Assembly: GCA_029204225.1 (NCBI GenBank) | Contig: CM055094.1 | Coordinates: 8,229,234 to 8,293,233, forward strand | Length of the DNA stretch: 64,000 nt | From: Diphasiastrum complanatum | Taxonomy: Eukaryota > Streptophyta > Lycopodiopsida > Lycopodiales > Lycopodiaceae | Direction of reading: 5' to 3' | Part shown: piece by piece, positions 39,601 through 45,797 of the stretch | How positions within the stretch are numbered: position 1 is the stretch's first letter | Layout of the letters: the number at the start of each line of letters is the position of its first letter | The notes under the pieces: generated by a model | Seen by the model: the letters and a program-made list of their open reading frames with translations, nothing else | Database searches by the model: none | Told to the model about the DNA's origin: nothing | Program-made: the position numbers and the translations under genes

Positions 39601-42600
39601 AGTCATCTTGCAATATGCCCCGAATTACACGTCTTGTCTACTAAATAAAGTAACGGCTGGTGATCAGTCTTCTAATGCCTCAACTGTCCAAATCGGTACA
39701 ATAATCGATTTGTATATAGGTCTTGCTAGATCCACAAAGAATAAAATGAATATTCGATAGTATTTGGCATGTGTCACATGTCCAAGGACAACTCCATGAA
39801 TGACCCAAATTTGACACTTTTCTGGATTTAAGGAGATTTGTTATCTGCAAGTAATCTTTGAACGCGAACTGCATGACTCTTTGAAATGAACTAGGTGCGT
39901 TACAATTGGAGAAATCCATTCTGTATGCTCGATTTCGTAAATAAAGTCAGCTTCAAGTAACCTTTGTAGCTCTTTCTTTATAAGATTAGTAACATGCGAT
40001 AGAATTTGGTGACCTTTGGAACTGCATCGGGTATCAAGGAAATTGTATGCTCAATAACTGATGAAGGAATTCCTTTTAGATCCTTGTATGTCCAAGCAAA
40101 ACAATCTTGGTACTTGATCAATAACTTTTTTAACGCTTGAAATTGTTCGGCAGTAAGTTGGGCTCCAACTTGAACAATCTTTTTTTATTCTTCTGGTTCA
40201 GCAATTCATCCTAGCTGGTCCATCGAAAACATCTTTCGTTTTTGGTTCTTTATCTTCTGGTTCACGATGAGCCTTCGGTAACATAATTACATCATCCAAA
40301 GTATAGCGTTTGAAATGCTCGGGCATATCATGCCGGATTTCTTCTAATTGTTCTTTTTCATAAGGTGATCTTGGATCTTCGTTTAGCTTTCTTGGCAGGA
40401 CTCGATCTTGGAGGTGATGACTTTCTAGAAGATGTGTTCTTCTCTGACGGTGACGACTTCCTTGATGGGGATTTCTTGCTCCAATAAAGGTGGTACATTC
40501 TTAGAATCAGCTTGTTCCCATTTCAGGACCGTATTATAGTGTTGCTTTGCTTGCTTCTTTGTCAATGGTCCTACAAAACTGCTTTTGGCGGTTTTATTGT
40601 TGGTTCTTCAGGAATATCTCGAACTCCAAATCTCGTCGGATCCGTGTGATTATAAATTTGTTCATTTGTAAGCTCTGTATCTTCATCGTAAGTCAATGCG
40701 AGAATAATTATTATATTTAATTCATCTTCAATTGGATCTTGAATCGATTCAGTTGATATCCATGCTACGTTCATAATGTTCAATGGAAAAGTGATCTACG
40801 TATCCAAAGTTCGATTGAGTGAAGGAATCTCGCTCAATTCGGGGGTGATGTTCCATTGCTCACTTTCCCATGCTACTCCAACATTGAGTACTTCGCTTGA
40901 TTCTTCAAATGCGGCACAAATCAGTGGTTCATGATGGACTACTGGTTCAATCTGAGTTAACTTGTTTGCTAATACTTCTTTTGCTTTCGGCACCAGCTTA
41001 AGATATTCTCCCAATGTAATATCCATCTTGCTTGACAGAATATTCACGATCATTTTTGTTTAGGGCGCTTCAGGTTCTATCATTTTGAAGGATTCTTCAT
41101 GATGATGTAACTGCATATTAACATCTGTTCTTGGATTGCGTTCTTCCAGCTGCGAAACAGGTGAAGAATTGGCTTCGACTGTTGCTTTTGCTGCTTCCAA
41201 GGCTTCTTCGTCTTGCAATTGTTTAACCCATTGTCTCATATCTTGGTATCTCTTCTTTTCAGAGTTGAGATTCGGATACACCCCTGATGCAGTAGGTATA
41301 TTTGTAGTTGGTACAGATTCAGCAGGTACTGCATCAACTAGAACTTCCTTCTGCTTCTGAGCTCTGGTAACAACCATCAAAGGTACACTCGATTTAGTAG
41401 GCTGAGCTATTGGTCTTTAGGTTCCATCAGATTAGCCGGAGGAGCTTGTTGTACTGGTGGAGCTGGCAAAGCTGGTCGTTCAGGAAATCCAAGACAAAGT
41501 TGAAAGCCTTGTTCTTAGGATCAGGTCCCGTATCGGTAGTAGGTTCCCGATATTGAAGCTTAGCATACCTTTGCTGGATAATCCGAGGATTAAACAAGCA
41601 AAAGGTTGTTTCATGTCCCGTAGAGTTGCACAGATGATAAATAGTATTCGTCATTCGTTGCTTCTGTAGGAAATCAAAGTGCCAAGATCCTTCTAACATT
41701 CAATCTCCATATACAAGAAGAAGAAAAAGAGGAAGAAGAAGAAGAGGGAGAGGGTTAGGCACCCTCAAGGAGAGAGAAAGTAGTAGCAATGCTTGAAAGG
41801 GAATGAATTACAAATGAACAAAGAGTACATATAAATAGGCCTTCCAAGGGCCTAGACTCTTTCAAACTCTAAGTTCTAGAACCTTCCAGGACCCACTACT
41901 AATTATAGGGCACTCCCAAAAGTCAAGATAGGGTCCCTTAACATAACTAGACTTTACTTGGACCCACGAATTACTACTGGACCAAAATTGGGTCCAACAA
42001 TTTGGATAGTCCATTTGAATCGAACCTTTTCAAAAAGGCAATTCTATAACCTTCCAAACCATATATTCAAAAAAATTCTGTTTCTAAACTTGTGATGCTG
42101 CACATTCACAACCATTTCTAGAACCTAAGGAACAAATGTACACATCCTCTTATGATTGTGAAGTTGTCCTTTCCATCTAGGCTTTCCTCTAGCCAACTAA
42201 CATGAGAAAACTAGACATAATACCTTGTCACAATCTTAATGAGTTTCTTTACAACTTAATAAGAAGCACTATAACGCAGATAGTGTATAGCAATCTTAGA
42301 TTCTAAAATACGTTCAAAATGTCACATGCACATTGTTCCAAGTTTGTGATTCATAAAGTTGGGCCAAAAACCCAACATTCCATAAAAATATGTTGTCTTT
42401 TGAATGATTGAAACTCCTTTTAGTTATGTTTACAGTTTATAATGTGGATATAGTAGAATGTAGGTTACACAAGCATATGCTTATTAGTATATAAAAAAAG
42501 CTACTTGCAGGGATAAATAATACTAGAAACTGTAAAAAAAATTAGTTATCTAACAATAATCCAACCTCAAACCATTCAGATGCCATGATCCATCTTGCAC

Positions 42601-43548
42601 ATACTTATGGGAATTCATTTAGATGCTATGAAGCATATGAACACAATAATGTTTGAACCCGGCCAAAACCATCAGAGCTCAGATCCAGTAGGAACAAATA
42701 GCAATATGCTTGTGATTGGCATGTTGCAAAATCCCATGAGGGCTTATTCAAAAAAACTGCTTGCTTCTATAGGTACACCCTACCATAGCGATTGAAACCT
42801 GACTGACCAGTGGATGAATGGGGAGCATGAAGTGGAAAGGTAGGCTTGAAGAGGCGATCAGTATTAAGCCCATAATTCGGAAGCAAAAGGACAAGAATTT
42901 CGCAATGATATCTATGTAATAAGTGATGTTTATGAGACACTAAGGGGAGAATCAGATAGGTGTAGCAGGTTCATTATAAATACTTGTTAGACAGTATTTG
43001 ATAATTAACAACTCCAATTTGGAAAACTTATGTTGGGGGGGGGGGAATAAAACAGGGCGTTGTGGCATGCACACACAAAATGTCTAAAGTAATTGTCAGA
43101 ACTTTCAAAGGTGCAAATTTATTATGCACGGTGTTGGCTTTAACTACCTTAAATAGGAAATACCACCTAACTAGAACATTTTTTTTACTATGCAACAATA
43201 TTTAATTGCACTGGTATCAATATGCACAACATATCCAATATGCATCAATGGAAGGCCAAGCCAAGATCGAAGCGCAAGGCTCCTAGGTATCCCTTTCTGC
43301 AGCAACCGCTTGGCTATTAAGAAGAAATTCATTGAATGCAAGCAATTCTAAAACAAGTGATGGATACCTTTCCTATCACCAAAAACAAGCCAGCACATGA
43401 AAACGCACCTAACCAGTGAAAAGGTGAAATGGAGCCTTACCTGAAGGCAAATGATATCCGCATCCAAAGCACCCAGAAACGCTCCCAGCGTTCGAAATGT
43501 TGTCAATCTTCCTCTCAGGCCATTCACATTATAGCTCACGATCTTCAT
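3537..43548 (-). CDS. APE2: DNA-(apurinic or apyrimidinic site) endonuclease 2, APE2 type (8 exons, 3' end outside window)
   Basis: This is a class II AP endonuclease of the exonuclease III / EEP family. By family knowledge it acts in the nucleus, cutting abasic sites and removing blocked 3' ends in base excision repair and the ATR response. Exons: 43548-43441, 37459-37348, 28197-27958, 27377-27292, 9512-9397, 6765-6685, 3999-3793, 3688-3537; all phases agree and the joined frame has 367 codons without a stop. Visible catalytic residues, by analogy to APE1: N7 (YNVNGLR), E37 (ETK), Y159 (FNIYGP), D200 and N202 (GDFNIS), D271 (TRIDLIL), D330-H331 (GSDHAPV). This is the whole nuclease core. The APE2 C-terminal region (PCNA-binding motif, zf-GRF finger) is not in the window. 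Introns total 38.9 kb, mostly retrotransposons. Intact splice sites and frame argue for a working gene. Confidence 0.93.
3793..3999 (-). CDS. APE2: APE2 exon 7
   Basis: Residues 248-316: [30 protein letters not shown], ... to WKSDSLP. It includes the conserved FNYG-x-RID segment (D271). Acceptor TTGCAG/A, donor CCTAG/GTCAGT, phase 2. Confidence 0.95.
4606..4782. mobile_element. Small foldback/MITE-like element A (APE2 intron 6)
   Basis: About 177 bp with imperfect inverted ends (TGGTTGCATCGAACCG at the left; the reverse complement of the right end begins TGTTGCAAGTTGATTCGAA). Two perfect 16-base palindromes sit near the ends: TCGAACCGCGGTTCGA (4614-4629) and CGAATCGGCCGATTCG (4751-4766). An A-rich core separates them. 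There is no coding capacity. The layout resembles element B at 10185-10390. Confidence 0.55.
4783..9396. other. APE2 introns 5-6, remaining sequence
   Basis: Apart from exon 6 (6685-6765) I see no gene here. AT-rich intronic DNA. Around 7910-8750 a plus-strand stretch has a degenerate retroelement look (a possible zinc-knuckle-like CPKF-x-C-x5-H motif near 8490-8530), too decayed to assign. Short ORFs in this stretch lack family signatures. Confidence 0.4.
6685..6765 (-). CDS. APE2: APE2 exon 6
   Basis: Residues 221-247: [20 protein letters not shown] then RTIHPE. Acceptor TTGACAG/A. The only donor that keeps the frame into exon 7 is AG/GCAAGT, a GC donor matching the consensus for GC-AG introns. 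The family order HPER-K-AYTCW across the junction confirms it. Confidence 0.93.
9397..9512 (-). CDS. APE2: APE2 exon 5
   Basis: Residues 183-220 plus two bases: [20 protein letters not shown] then ISPFRID. It holds the GDFN catalytic pair (D200, N202). Acceptor ATCCAG/AAC. The sequence just upstream carries an in-frame TGA, which excludes a longer exon. Donor CCT/GTAAGT, phase 2. The preceding intron 4 is 17779 bp. Confidence 0.94.
10185..10390. mobile_element. Small foldback/MITE-like element B (APE2 intron 4)
   Basis: 206 bp bounded by GGTACC at both ends. The inverted ends extend inward: the left end reads GGTACCACAGTTGCAGCGAA, and the reverse complement of the right end reads GGTACCATAGATGCAGCC. 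The perfect palindrome GCGAATCGCGATTCGC is at 10200-10215, and a related CGATTCGCGGTTCG lies near 10358-10371. The core is AT-rich with AATAA repeats. It is non-coding; the target duplication is not clear. Confidence 0.6.
10685..10795. repeat. Inverted-repeat segment C
   Basis: Carries TTCCGGAACGT and GTTTCGGAACG motifs followed by TTTTTTTCTAGGTTTTC and its inverted partner AAAAGCCTAGAAAATTC about 45 bases on. It resembles elements A and B in style (palindromic head, AT-rich foldback core), but its limits are unclear. Confidence 0.35.
10796..12500. other. APE2 intron 4, unassigned part
   Basis: No recognisable coding sequence. AT-rich intronic DNA; its right part probably grades into the 3' LTR of the minus-strand copia element, whose far end could not be placed because the partner LTR is missing. 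Confidence 0.4.
12875..12887 (-). other. copia polypurine tract and 3' LTR start
   Basis: On the minus strand AAGGGGGAG is followed directly by TGTTTTATTTG, the LTR start at 12874. It marks the 3' end of the coding part of the split copia element. Confidence 0.75.
12890..15899 (-). pseudogene. copia pol: zinc knuckle, protease, integrase, RT, RNase H
   Basis: In order on the minus strand: a CCHC knuckle split by a frameshift (CFICGK / GHYAKECW, about 15800-15865); protease DSGASKHMT with a stop three codons before (about 15640-15665); pre-integrase (15550-15350); integrase C-terminal half with [11 protein letters not shown] (about 14900) and [15 protein letters not shown] (about 14660); an RT start domain with [11 protein letters not shown] (about 14140); RT core with [10 protein letters not shown] and [12 protein letters not shown] (about 13630-13660); and RNase H with DTDWAGD and LSSTEAKYR. 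Frame breaks lie near 15000, 13690-14050 and 13200. Not functional. Confidence 0.88.
15905..16262 (-). repeat. 3' LTR of chromovirus
   Basis: 358 bp partner of 21865-22222. The sequence differences seen are near 16018 (G versus C), 16046 (A versus G) and 16162 (C versus T). It contains the same terminal palindrome at 16246-16261. Confidence 0.96.
16263..16277 (-). other. Polypurine tract of chromovirus
   Basis: On the minus strand AAGGGGGAGGGAG directly abuts the 3' LTR start TGTTACGAG. It overlaps the pol stop codon (TAA at 16274-16276), so there is essentially no 3' untranslated internal sequence. Confidence 0.9.
16274..17671 (-). CDS. Chromovirus integrase with chromodomain (same frame, after TAG)
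   Basis: 465 codons from the first Met. The frame is open from just after the TAG at 17810. HHCC finger H45-H52-C82-C85; catalytic D115 (MDFIVGLP), D176 (VSDRDSKF) and E212 (QTERVNQ) with the standard 35-residue spacing; then the GPF-type C-terminal region ([11 protein letters not shown]) and a chromodomain near 405-450 ([29 protein letters not shown]). The chromodomain marks a chromovirus and is thought to steer insertion to particular chromatin. Without readthrough or reinitiation the TAG upstream would block its synthesis. Confidence 0.93.
   Translation of the reverse strand: MVEGQLTQGFKWKQYSIQDEYLLYRDRVCVPNSEDYRQQVLYECHDNPSAGHPGIQKTYELLRRQFFWPSMKKDVHQYVTSCQKCQVNKAERLKAGGLLHPLEIPAGKWESISMDFIVGLPKTQKGNDAIWVTVDRLTKMAHFIPTKTTVRAPELARLFVDGLFKLYGLPSGIVSDRDSKFTGNFWKAVFHHLHTKLNMSTTDHPQTDGQTERVNQVLEDMLRAYVSKRQTNWEEYLSILEFAYNSTKHSATGYSPFMLMYGFQPRSPTAVGFKQEKVEAARNFLEDLNQMIEHAKHSIRQSQDRARHYADPHRRDVQFSTGEKVYLRVPVDSKTLKSGVCAKLSPRYCGPFTISRRLGEVTYELELPHSSKVFPVFHVSQLRKALTRSDNLVGDSVLVLPLDPQQPPHEPEEILDSRETQTRHTLYREYLVKWNDQPVENATWERGSVLRKIFPDFVLEDQDGS
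17810..21061 (-). CDS. Chromovirus Gag-protease-RT-RNase H polyprotein (to TAG)
   Basis: 1083 codons starting [15 protein letters not shown]-terminal acidic coiled region, then the gag core (about residues 120-290), zinc knuckle [14 protein letters not shown] (near 344), protease motif [12 protein letters not shown] (near 435; DDG where DSG is usual), reverse transcriptase with [11 protein letters not shown] and [12 protein letters not shown] (near 780), and RNase H beginning [13 protein letters not shown] (near 928). It makes the particle, copies the RNA and removes the template strand. It ends at a single TAG (17810-17812), after which the same frame continues into integrase, so the natural product is probably one polyprotein of about 1595 residues. 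Confidence 0.95.
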   Translation of the reverse strand: MTTPQGPDQPQERGFDELETEALAYRKGKEPMEVEEQEQFAEELDELVTKEQFLQLVTEVDELKLALANFKSSVDDSFAELKNLILSSAKGSLPSTSQLSPSPLPSVSGETLRPHPSVFKDLKPPTFNGEEKDRNADILQTFLSKWKNIHALKQTPDHLQAIEASLSLGPMAYKWWLNLQETGQTPRSWKAFEEAFLREFLPENELDRAWEAWERTVMDKSLIQYISQYREAILKIKNMDDYQKIRGFVRGLKDEYKVEVQRNSPTTLEQALRYAQIYDDSVGRKRARQQPLSEQLPQKDFQFKKKFLKRKKEDKFKGEAPQKRPSLIQPLKPDDFEKAKQERLCFVCMGKGHTVRQCPKGPFTKKDKKDKKQVHLVQTVCFPSDSAASEIKVYHEDHEHCCQLTSAMLARPFSFGPHDLVRMHGKVGNQSVRVMVDDGATHNFINHTLVKKLKLPEVPSQHRYIVSLAKGEDKKIWETMVSKLNLGIQGYQDQINFQIMHLDRTDIVLGRDWLYSLGPSLHRNYQENTLSFQHKGREIQLHGEHDVPNSPMVCSSELCQLIGEEDHQVFLCDFQFIPEVSISSSIQQKISKLETLLSKFKDVFPEDLPHGLPPSREVDHVINLVPGTAPVSKPPYRVSRTEDEEITRQLTDYLGKGQIQTSSSPWASPVLLVKKKEGSMRLCVDYRALNKVTIKNKYPMPRADELFDQLDGAKFFSKIDLRSGYHQVRIKSEDVSKTAFRTRHGHYEFKVMPFGLTNAPATFMTLMNSVLRPYLGKFVVVFLDDILVYSKTRKEHLKHLRKVFRLLRKHKLYAKQSKCEFFVEEVAYLGHIISSDRIKMDPNKVKAILSWLRPQNILELQIFLGLAGYYRRFVKEYAQIAVPMTNLLKGKGKEFIWESAQQESFDALKTALATAPVLKVVDPNQPFVVETDASDFAVGAVLTQGGRPVAFESKKLEPAQTRYSAYEKELFSIVHALKTWRHYLYGANFEVLTDHESLRYLCNQPELRGRKACWAELMQEFDMSIRYRRGKFNTVADALSRMPMINELSFTQIRNELLESLRGKCQHDAFFSIIWNSVQNRQL
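21851..21863 (-). other. Primer binding site of chromovirus (tRNA-iMet)
   Basis: On the minus strand TGGTATCAGAGCC starts one base after the 5' LTR end. A leader of about 790 bases (21062-21850) separates it from the gag start. Confidence 0.93.
21865..22222 (-). repeat. 5' LTR of chromovirus
   Basis: 358 bp, TG...CA on the minus strand. The LTR start contains a perfect 16-base palindrome GTTACGAGCTCGTAAC (22206-22221). A GCCACGTGGC G-box and a TCTATATCA TATA-like box lie in the 3' half, expected to drive transcription leftward. It differs from the 3' LTR at three positions that I could find. Confidence 0.96.
22228..23131 (-). pseudogene. copia gag, 5' part, with internal tandem duplication
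   Basis: The start codon is at 23131 ([17 protein letters not shown] then NYNIWKFKM). A stop follows at once, then frame changes. The middle of gag ([39 protein letters not shown]) occurs twice: 22605-22934 (330 bp) and 22296-22604 (309 bp, lacking 21 bp). The two units are nearly identical. The frame then runs into the gypsy target site at 22223-22227 and resumes at 15904. Confidence 0.85.
23183..23640. repeat. Minisatellite-like repeats in copia leader
   Basis: Three stacked repeat types. A 30-base sequence (CCAGAAACAGCC...ATCACCTG) occurs twice within about 23185-23265. Units around TGCACCAGGTCCGCCTACCT with spacing of roughly 50 bases occur at about 23330-23450. A 31-base unit beginning CACCTGTTCAGATCTGC occurs three times at 23523, 23554 and 23585, with a partial copy before them. 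All are built from CACCTG/GATCTGC words. Confidence 0.75.
24078..24471 (+). repeat. LTR-like sequence, plus orientation
   Basis: 394 bp starting TGTTATCATC and ending TTCTAACA, with a TATA-like CTTATATAGAG (near 24253). The first 100 bases resemble the start of the copia LTR left of 12874 (shared GGCCATGCC-x-GC-x-TGCTA and TAGGGGC words), so it may be a related copia LTR in the opposite orientation. No TSD or partner was found. Confidence 0.4.
24472..26545 (+). pseudogene. Ty1/copia pol remnant (RT, RNase H) with inserted gypsy piece
   Basis: The RT start domain ([26 protein letters not shown]) is at 24600-24775. It is interrupted, then resumes at about 25265 with [34 protein letters not shown] and [15 protein letters not shown]. 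The catalytic box reads [10 protein letters not shown] where copia has YVDDLI. RNase H fragments follow (26040-26215), then a C-terminal [11 protein letters not shown] segment near 26370 and [15 protein letters not shown] near 26480-26520. The 3' LTR starts TGTTGAAATATAATGC at 26546. Gag, protease and integrase are absent. Confidence 0.85.
24775..24926 (+). pseudogene. gypsy pol C-terminal fragment inside copia RT
   Basis: [19 protein letters not shown] then [18 protein letters not shown] is the end of a Ty3/gypsy polyprotein (GPY domain plus tail), followed by a stop. It lies between two parts of a copia RT that normally adjoin, in the same orientation. Confidence 0.7.
26546..26700 (+). repeat. 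copia 3' LTR start (end not located)
   Basis: The LTR begins TGTTGAAATATAATGC directly after a weak purine stretch following the RNase H tail. Its right end could not be fixed because no partner LTR is visible. Confidence 0.45.
26826..26964 (+). pseudogene. gypsy integrase core fragment
   Basis: [20 protein letters not shown] then [11 protein letters not shown] matches the region around the second catalytic Asp of Ty3/gypsy integrase (VSDRDSKF). Only about 45 codons survive before a stop, with no adjoining gypsy domains. Confidence 0.7.
27292..27377 (-). CDS. APE2: APE2 exon 4
   Basis: Residues 154-182: [14 protein letters not shown]... to FFKGLQ. It is too short for an ORF list but is fixed by its neighbours: the acceptor GCATCAG/TTTTG continues exon 3 in phase 1, and the donor GCAG/GTATCA ends in phase 0. 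Y159 is the family Tyr. The intron before it is only 580 bp. Confidence 0.93.
27958..28197 (-). CDS. APE2: APE2 exon 3
   Basis: Residues 74-153, [14 protein letters not shown]... to [12 protein letters not shown]. It is the most variable part of the core, with a hydrophilic loop near residues 104-124, and ends in the conserved EGR-x4-DHG motif. Acceptor TTGCAG/GAG, donor TTTG/GTAATA, phase 1 at both ends. Intron 2 before it is 9150 bp. Confidence 0.95.
28370..29385 (+). pseudogene. Ty3/gypsy remnant: protease joined to integrase C-terminus
   Basis: The protease region has [13 protein letters not shown] (28495-28535, followed by a stop) and [15 protein letters not shown] (near 28690). The RT lead-in ([20 protein letters not shown]) ends near 28975. 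The sequence then jumps to the integrase C-terminal region ([27 protein letters not shown]) and a chromodomain-like tail ([18 protein letters not shown], near 29270-29330). RT, RNase H and the integrase core are deleted. It lies in APE2 intron 2. Confidence 0.85.
29385..29859 (+). repeat. 3' LTR of the gypsy remnant
   Basis: 475 bp, TGTTATGTACC...TTGTAACA, following a purine tract (GAGAGAGGAAA). It contains the TATA-like CCTATATAGATATAG near 29540. The 5' LTR was not found within this intron. Confidence 0.7.
29860..30535. other. APE2 intron 2, unassigned
   Basis: AT-rich, no recognisable coding or repeat structure. Confidence 0.4.
30541..31025 (-). repeat. 3' LTR (TG...TA type)
   Basis: The minus strand starts TGTTACGTTC and ends GATCATAATA next to the TSD. 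It contains a TATA box (TATATATCC on the minus strand, near 30750-30760). Confidence 0.88.
31026..31040 (-). other. Polypurine tract
   Basis: The minus strand AAGGGGGGGGAGAA directly precedes the 3' LTR start. Confidence 0.85.
31330..33890 (-). pseudogene. Defective gypsy gag-pol
   Basis: Right to left: gag (33884-33430; [52 protein letters not shown]) broken by frameshifts; a short RT C-terminal/RNase H lead ([19 protein letters not shown]) and RNase H start ([14 protein letters not shown]) containing a tandem duplication of the KKKKRGQP...PPIEWN segment (32744-32833 and 32887-32972); then integrase with HHCC finger ([14 protein letters not shown], 32320-32260), [13 protein letters not shown] (near 32080), [13 protein letters not shown] (near 31900) and GFQPRSPVN. 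Protease and the RT palm are missing, so the element could move only in trans. Confidence 0.88.
33890..35742 (-). other. Long 5' leader of the defective gypsy element
   Basis: About 1.85 kb between primer site and gag with no coding signature. Rich in repeated CATGCA and CAAAAA words. Confidence 0.6.
35743..35755 (-). other. Primer binding site (tRNA-iMet)
   Basis: The minus strand reads TGGTATCAGAGCT, one base after the 5' LTR. Confidence 0.85.
35757..36216 (-). repeat. 5' LTR (TG...TA type)
   Basis: On the minus strand it runs from TGTTACGTCC to CGATCGTAATA. The primer site follows one base after the final TA, which supports the non-canonical end. Confidence 0.88.
36222..37347. other. APE2 intron 2, part next to exon 2
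   Basis: AT-rich intronic sequence; no coding or repeat structure recognised. Confidence 0.5.
37348..37459 (-). CDS. APE2: APE2 exon 2
   Basis: Residues 37-73 plus one base. It begins with [12 protein letters not shown], where E37 is the catalytic Glu, and ends GRVGYS. Acceptor TTTTCAG/GAG, donor TCTG/GTGAGC, phase 1. Intron 1 before it is 5981 bp. Confidence 0.95.
37460..39058. other. APE2 intron 1, 3' part
   Basis: No coding sequence recognised. A CTATATAAG box on the minus strand near 38430 and the position next to the integrase remnant suggest that 37970-38900 may contain the 3' LTR of the decayed gypsy, but the ends were not found. Confidence 0.35.
39059..41699 (-). pseudogene. Decayed Ty3/gypsy element in APE2 intron 1
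   Basis: Right to left: a possible zinc-knuckle remnant ([11 protein letters not shown], near 41630), a gag/linker ORF 41380-41060 ([17 protein letters not shown]), linker ORFs at 41053-40571, RT shreds ([20 protein letters not shown] at 39919-39840, normally LCNAP-x-TFQR), and the integrase N-terminal region (39560-39160): [40 protein letters not shown]. The layout and the DLPDA/GGGHFS motifs match the element at 58.2-64 kb, so the two appear to be one lineage. Heavily mutated. Confidence 0.75.
41700..42377 (-). repeat. Probable 5' LTR/leader of the intron-1 gypsy
   Basis: On the minus strand the LTR would start TGTTGGGTTTTTGGCCCAAC at 42377, itself nearly palindromic, with a TATA box (CTATTTATATG) near 41840. 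A GAA-rich stretch (41715-41750) borders the gag side. No partner LTR was found, so limits are tentative. Confidence 0.4.
42378..43440. other. APE2 intron 1, 5' part
   Basis: Unassigned AT-rich sequence with a poly-G run near 43035-43047. No gene. Confidence 0.5.
43441..43548 (-). CDS. APE2: APE2 exon 1
   Basis: Residues 1-36, starting [13 protein letters not shown] and ending DADIICLQ. It carries the first metal/catalytic Asn of the fold (N7, motif YNVNG). The donor is CAG/GTAAGG at 43441/43440, phase 0. The ATG is the natural start because the family begins with this exact motif, and a telo-box lies right upstream. Confidence 0.95.
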
Positions 43549-43720
43549 TTTAGGGTTTCTGCCATCGACAATTGCTTTGCTCTTGTATCTTCAAAGAGCT
43601 AGCTCGCTATCTATATATATAATACACACACACACACACAGATATGCTAGGAAGCCATGGCTGCTTAATGGCACACTAGATTTTACGCCGTATGGATTTT
43701 TGCCACGTGGCATGCGGTGC
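43549..43720 (-). promoter_or_regulatory. APE2: APE2 core promoter and 5' UTR
   Basis: Upstream of the ATG on the minus strand lies a telo-box AAACCCTA (43551-43558), immediately next to the start codon, as seen in plant replication, repair and ribosomal genes. A TATATATA stretch at 43613-43620 is about 70 bases from the ATG, giving an expected short leader of about 35-40 bases. An (AC)n run (43624-43640) and a G-box CACGTG (43704-43709) follow. Function is inferred from motif and position only. Confidence 0.6.
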
Positions 43721-43855
43721 CACTTGGACTCTATTCACTGGCTGATCACAAGAACGTGGCAAAATCTGAACCAAATCCAACGGTGGCGGGCTGTAGATGA
43801 CGGTGTGCCTTAGGTAGGTTAATTCTTTGTTATAGTATCAGACGTCCCTTTTGGC

Positions 43856-43861
43856 CACGTG
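43856..43861. promoter_or_regulatory. Second G-box in APE2 upstream region
   Basis: CACGTG inside GCCACGTGGCAT. The same 12-base palindromic context occurs at 43702-43713, so the two boxes look duplicated or selected. Such sites bind bZIP and bHLH factors in plants; role here unproven. Confidence 0.4.
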
Positions 43862-44528
43862 GCATACTTCTAACTTGGTAAAACTTGGCAGAATGTGAAG
43901 GTTTATGACAAAATTTAGGGATGGCATGGGGCTCGTCATATTATGTAGTTAAGAATCGAGATAGAACGGGAAAAAACCACCACATCGTTTTGTGCCTGGC
44001 CACCGCTAGGAGGCTAGCCATGAGTCATGAACTGCCATTTGGTGACTTTCGAGTGGTTAGTCATTGACATGTGACAATATTTGGATGCTTTTGATAGCCA
44101 ACAATGGCGGGCTTGAATTCCTAGTGTGCCATAAGAAAAGAAACGGATGGGAAGGACCCGTCTCTTTTTCATATGCACCATCATCTAGGGGCTTGATTGA
44201 GTCGGGGCCCGTAGTGTTAAATTACCCACTCTGGCAGTAGGCCCAATGAATATTCGCCATTGATTGGCCAAAATAAATTTCAATCACTATGTATATCTTT
44301 CATACAAGCTACACGCCCAGAGCATCGCAATGCAGAAGCCATATTATGTATCGTCACCGAACATAGCAAGTTTGAAAAAAGAGACTAAGAGCTTAAAGTA
44401 TGCTTTGCTACTATTTTAAATTCTATTAAAAAAATGTCTCTCTATCTTAGTAAGATAATCTCAATTCAAATAATCTCCTAAAACTTTTGCTAACTAGGCC
44501 ATTGCACTCCTTATGCCACAACACACAA

Positions 44529-44530
<2 letters not shown>
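43862..44530. other. Intergenic, upstream of APE2
   Basis: No coding sequence, repeat or element recognised. Confidence 0.45.

Positions 44531-44532
<2 letters not shown>

Positions 44533-44616
<84 letters not shown>
44533..44616. repeat. (TC)n microsatellite
   Basis: About 42 perfect TC repeats. The long ORFs on both strands here are artefacts of the repeat. Confidence 0.98.
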
Positions 44617-44622
<6 letters not shown>

Positions 44623-45000
44623 AAAATAATAAAGGTCTCAACTTGTCTCTTCAAGCAACATTGATTAAGGTGGCAATAATCCATCTCCTTCAAGTAGAAC
44701 TTTTTTCATAGATTGCCACATGACATGAGTTTAATGGTGAACCACATTTAGAAGAGAAACACCTTATTGTCCACTCAGAAAAAGATCGTGTTCATATGAA
44801 CCAAACTCGATCTTAGGATTAGTTTTGAAATATATATGAATGAGTTTCATAAGCCAATAGCAAAAACAAGTTAAATGGTGTATAAATCCTGCAAAGGCCA
44901 TTAGTAAGTACTTGAGAAAATAGTCACCTAAGCTATATAGCAAAGAAACAAGTATAACAATCTAGAACATTCACAATTGAATGAAGACAATTGCTCAGTA

Positions 45001-45021
45001 GTGTTGTTGTTGTTGTTGTTG

Positions 45022-45083
<62 letters not shown>
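45001..45083. repeat. Compound microsatellite (TTG)n(TG)n(AG)n
   Basis: About seven TTG units, about 19 TG units, then about 11 GA units without interruption. Confidence 0.97.
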
Positions 45084-45084
<1 letters not shown>

Positions 45085-45417
45085 CCCCCATCGTACCCTC
45101 AAAGCAAGGGACCATAGAAAACCACACTAGGTACTGCGATAGATAACCTTCGTGTGGTTTGCACCCACCTAAAAAAAAATAACAAGCCAATATGTATATA
45201 TATGTCCATTATATAGGATACTTCATCATGAACAACACACTTTAGGAGTGTGAAGAACCTTTCATTATGTACCATTCAATCACAAATTATCACTAGCAAT
45301 AATGGTTTGGACACTATCAACACTGAAGTAAATACATGTGCCAAGTGTGCTTTTCAAATAGCCAATTCATAAATAGCTCCTATGCATGATAATGGACATC
45401 AATTCATTCATAGCCAA

Positions 45418-45797
45418 TGTAAAGACCACCAAGATTGCTACTAAGATGAGGATAGGATCAACACACACAGAGACTAGTGGGAGCCAAACCACCCATCCAA
45501 CTAGAGATGTAGGCAACAACTCACCCCCTAGCCATGGCAAGTGAATACATGAGGAGAGGAGAGGAGAGAAGAGAAACCGGCAACCTAGAGCCAAAAGCTT
45601 AGGATGGAGGAGGGCGAGTCCCTACTTGTATACATAGGGGTAAGAAGCATGTACATGCACCCATGCAGTCCATCTAATCTTAGGTCACATATCTCATGCT
45701 ATCCTCATGCATACGACCATCACACACCATGCACTGCTCCACATGTCTCAATAGGAGTTTATGGTGAAGCTCAAAAAATGGAATGCGTTCTCTAACA
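45418..45797 (-). repeat. Solo-LTR-like sequence
   Basis: 380 bp; the minus strand starts TGTTAGAGAACGC and ends GGTCTTTACA. Word order (CCACCAAG-x-TTGCTA, AACCACCCATCCAAC, GCCATGGCAAGTGAATACATG, GGAGGGCGAGTCCCTAC) parallels the LTRs of the element at 30541-36216, suggesting the same family. The flanks (GCCAA, ATATT) are not a target duplication, so the call is tentative. Confidence 0.45.

Noticed and set aside
44487-44711. ORFs on both strands across the TC repeat (poly Leu-Ser and Arg-Glu)
   Set aside because: They are translations of a dinucleotide repeat; no start context, homology or splice support.
44933-45190. Minus-strand ORF with Thr-His runs
   Set aside because: A by-product of the compound microsatellite.
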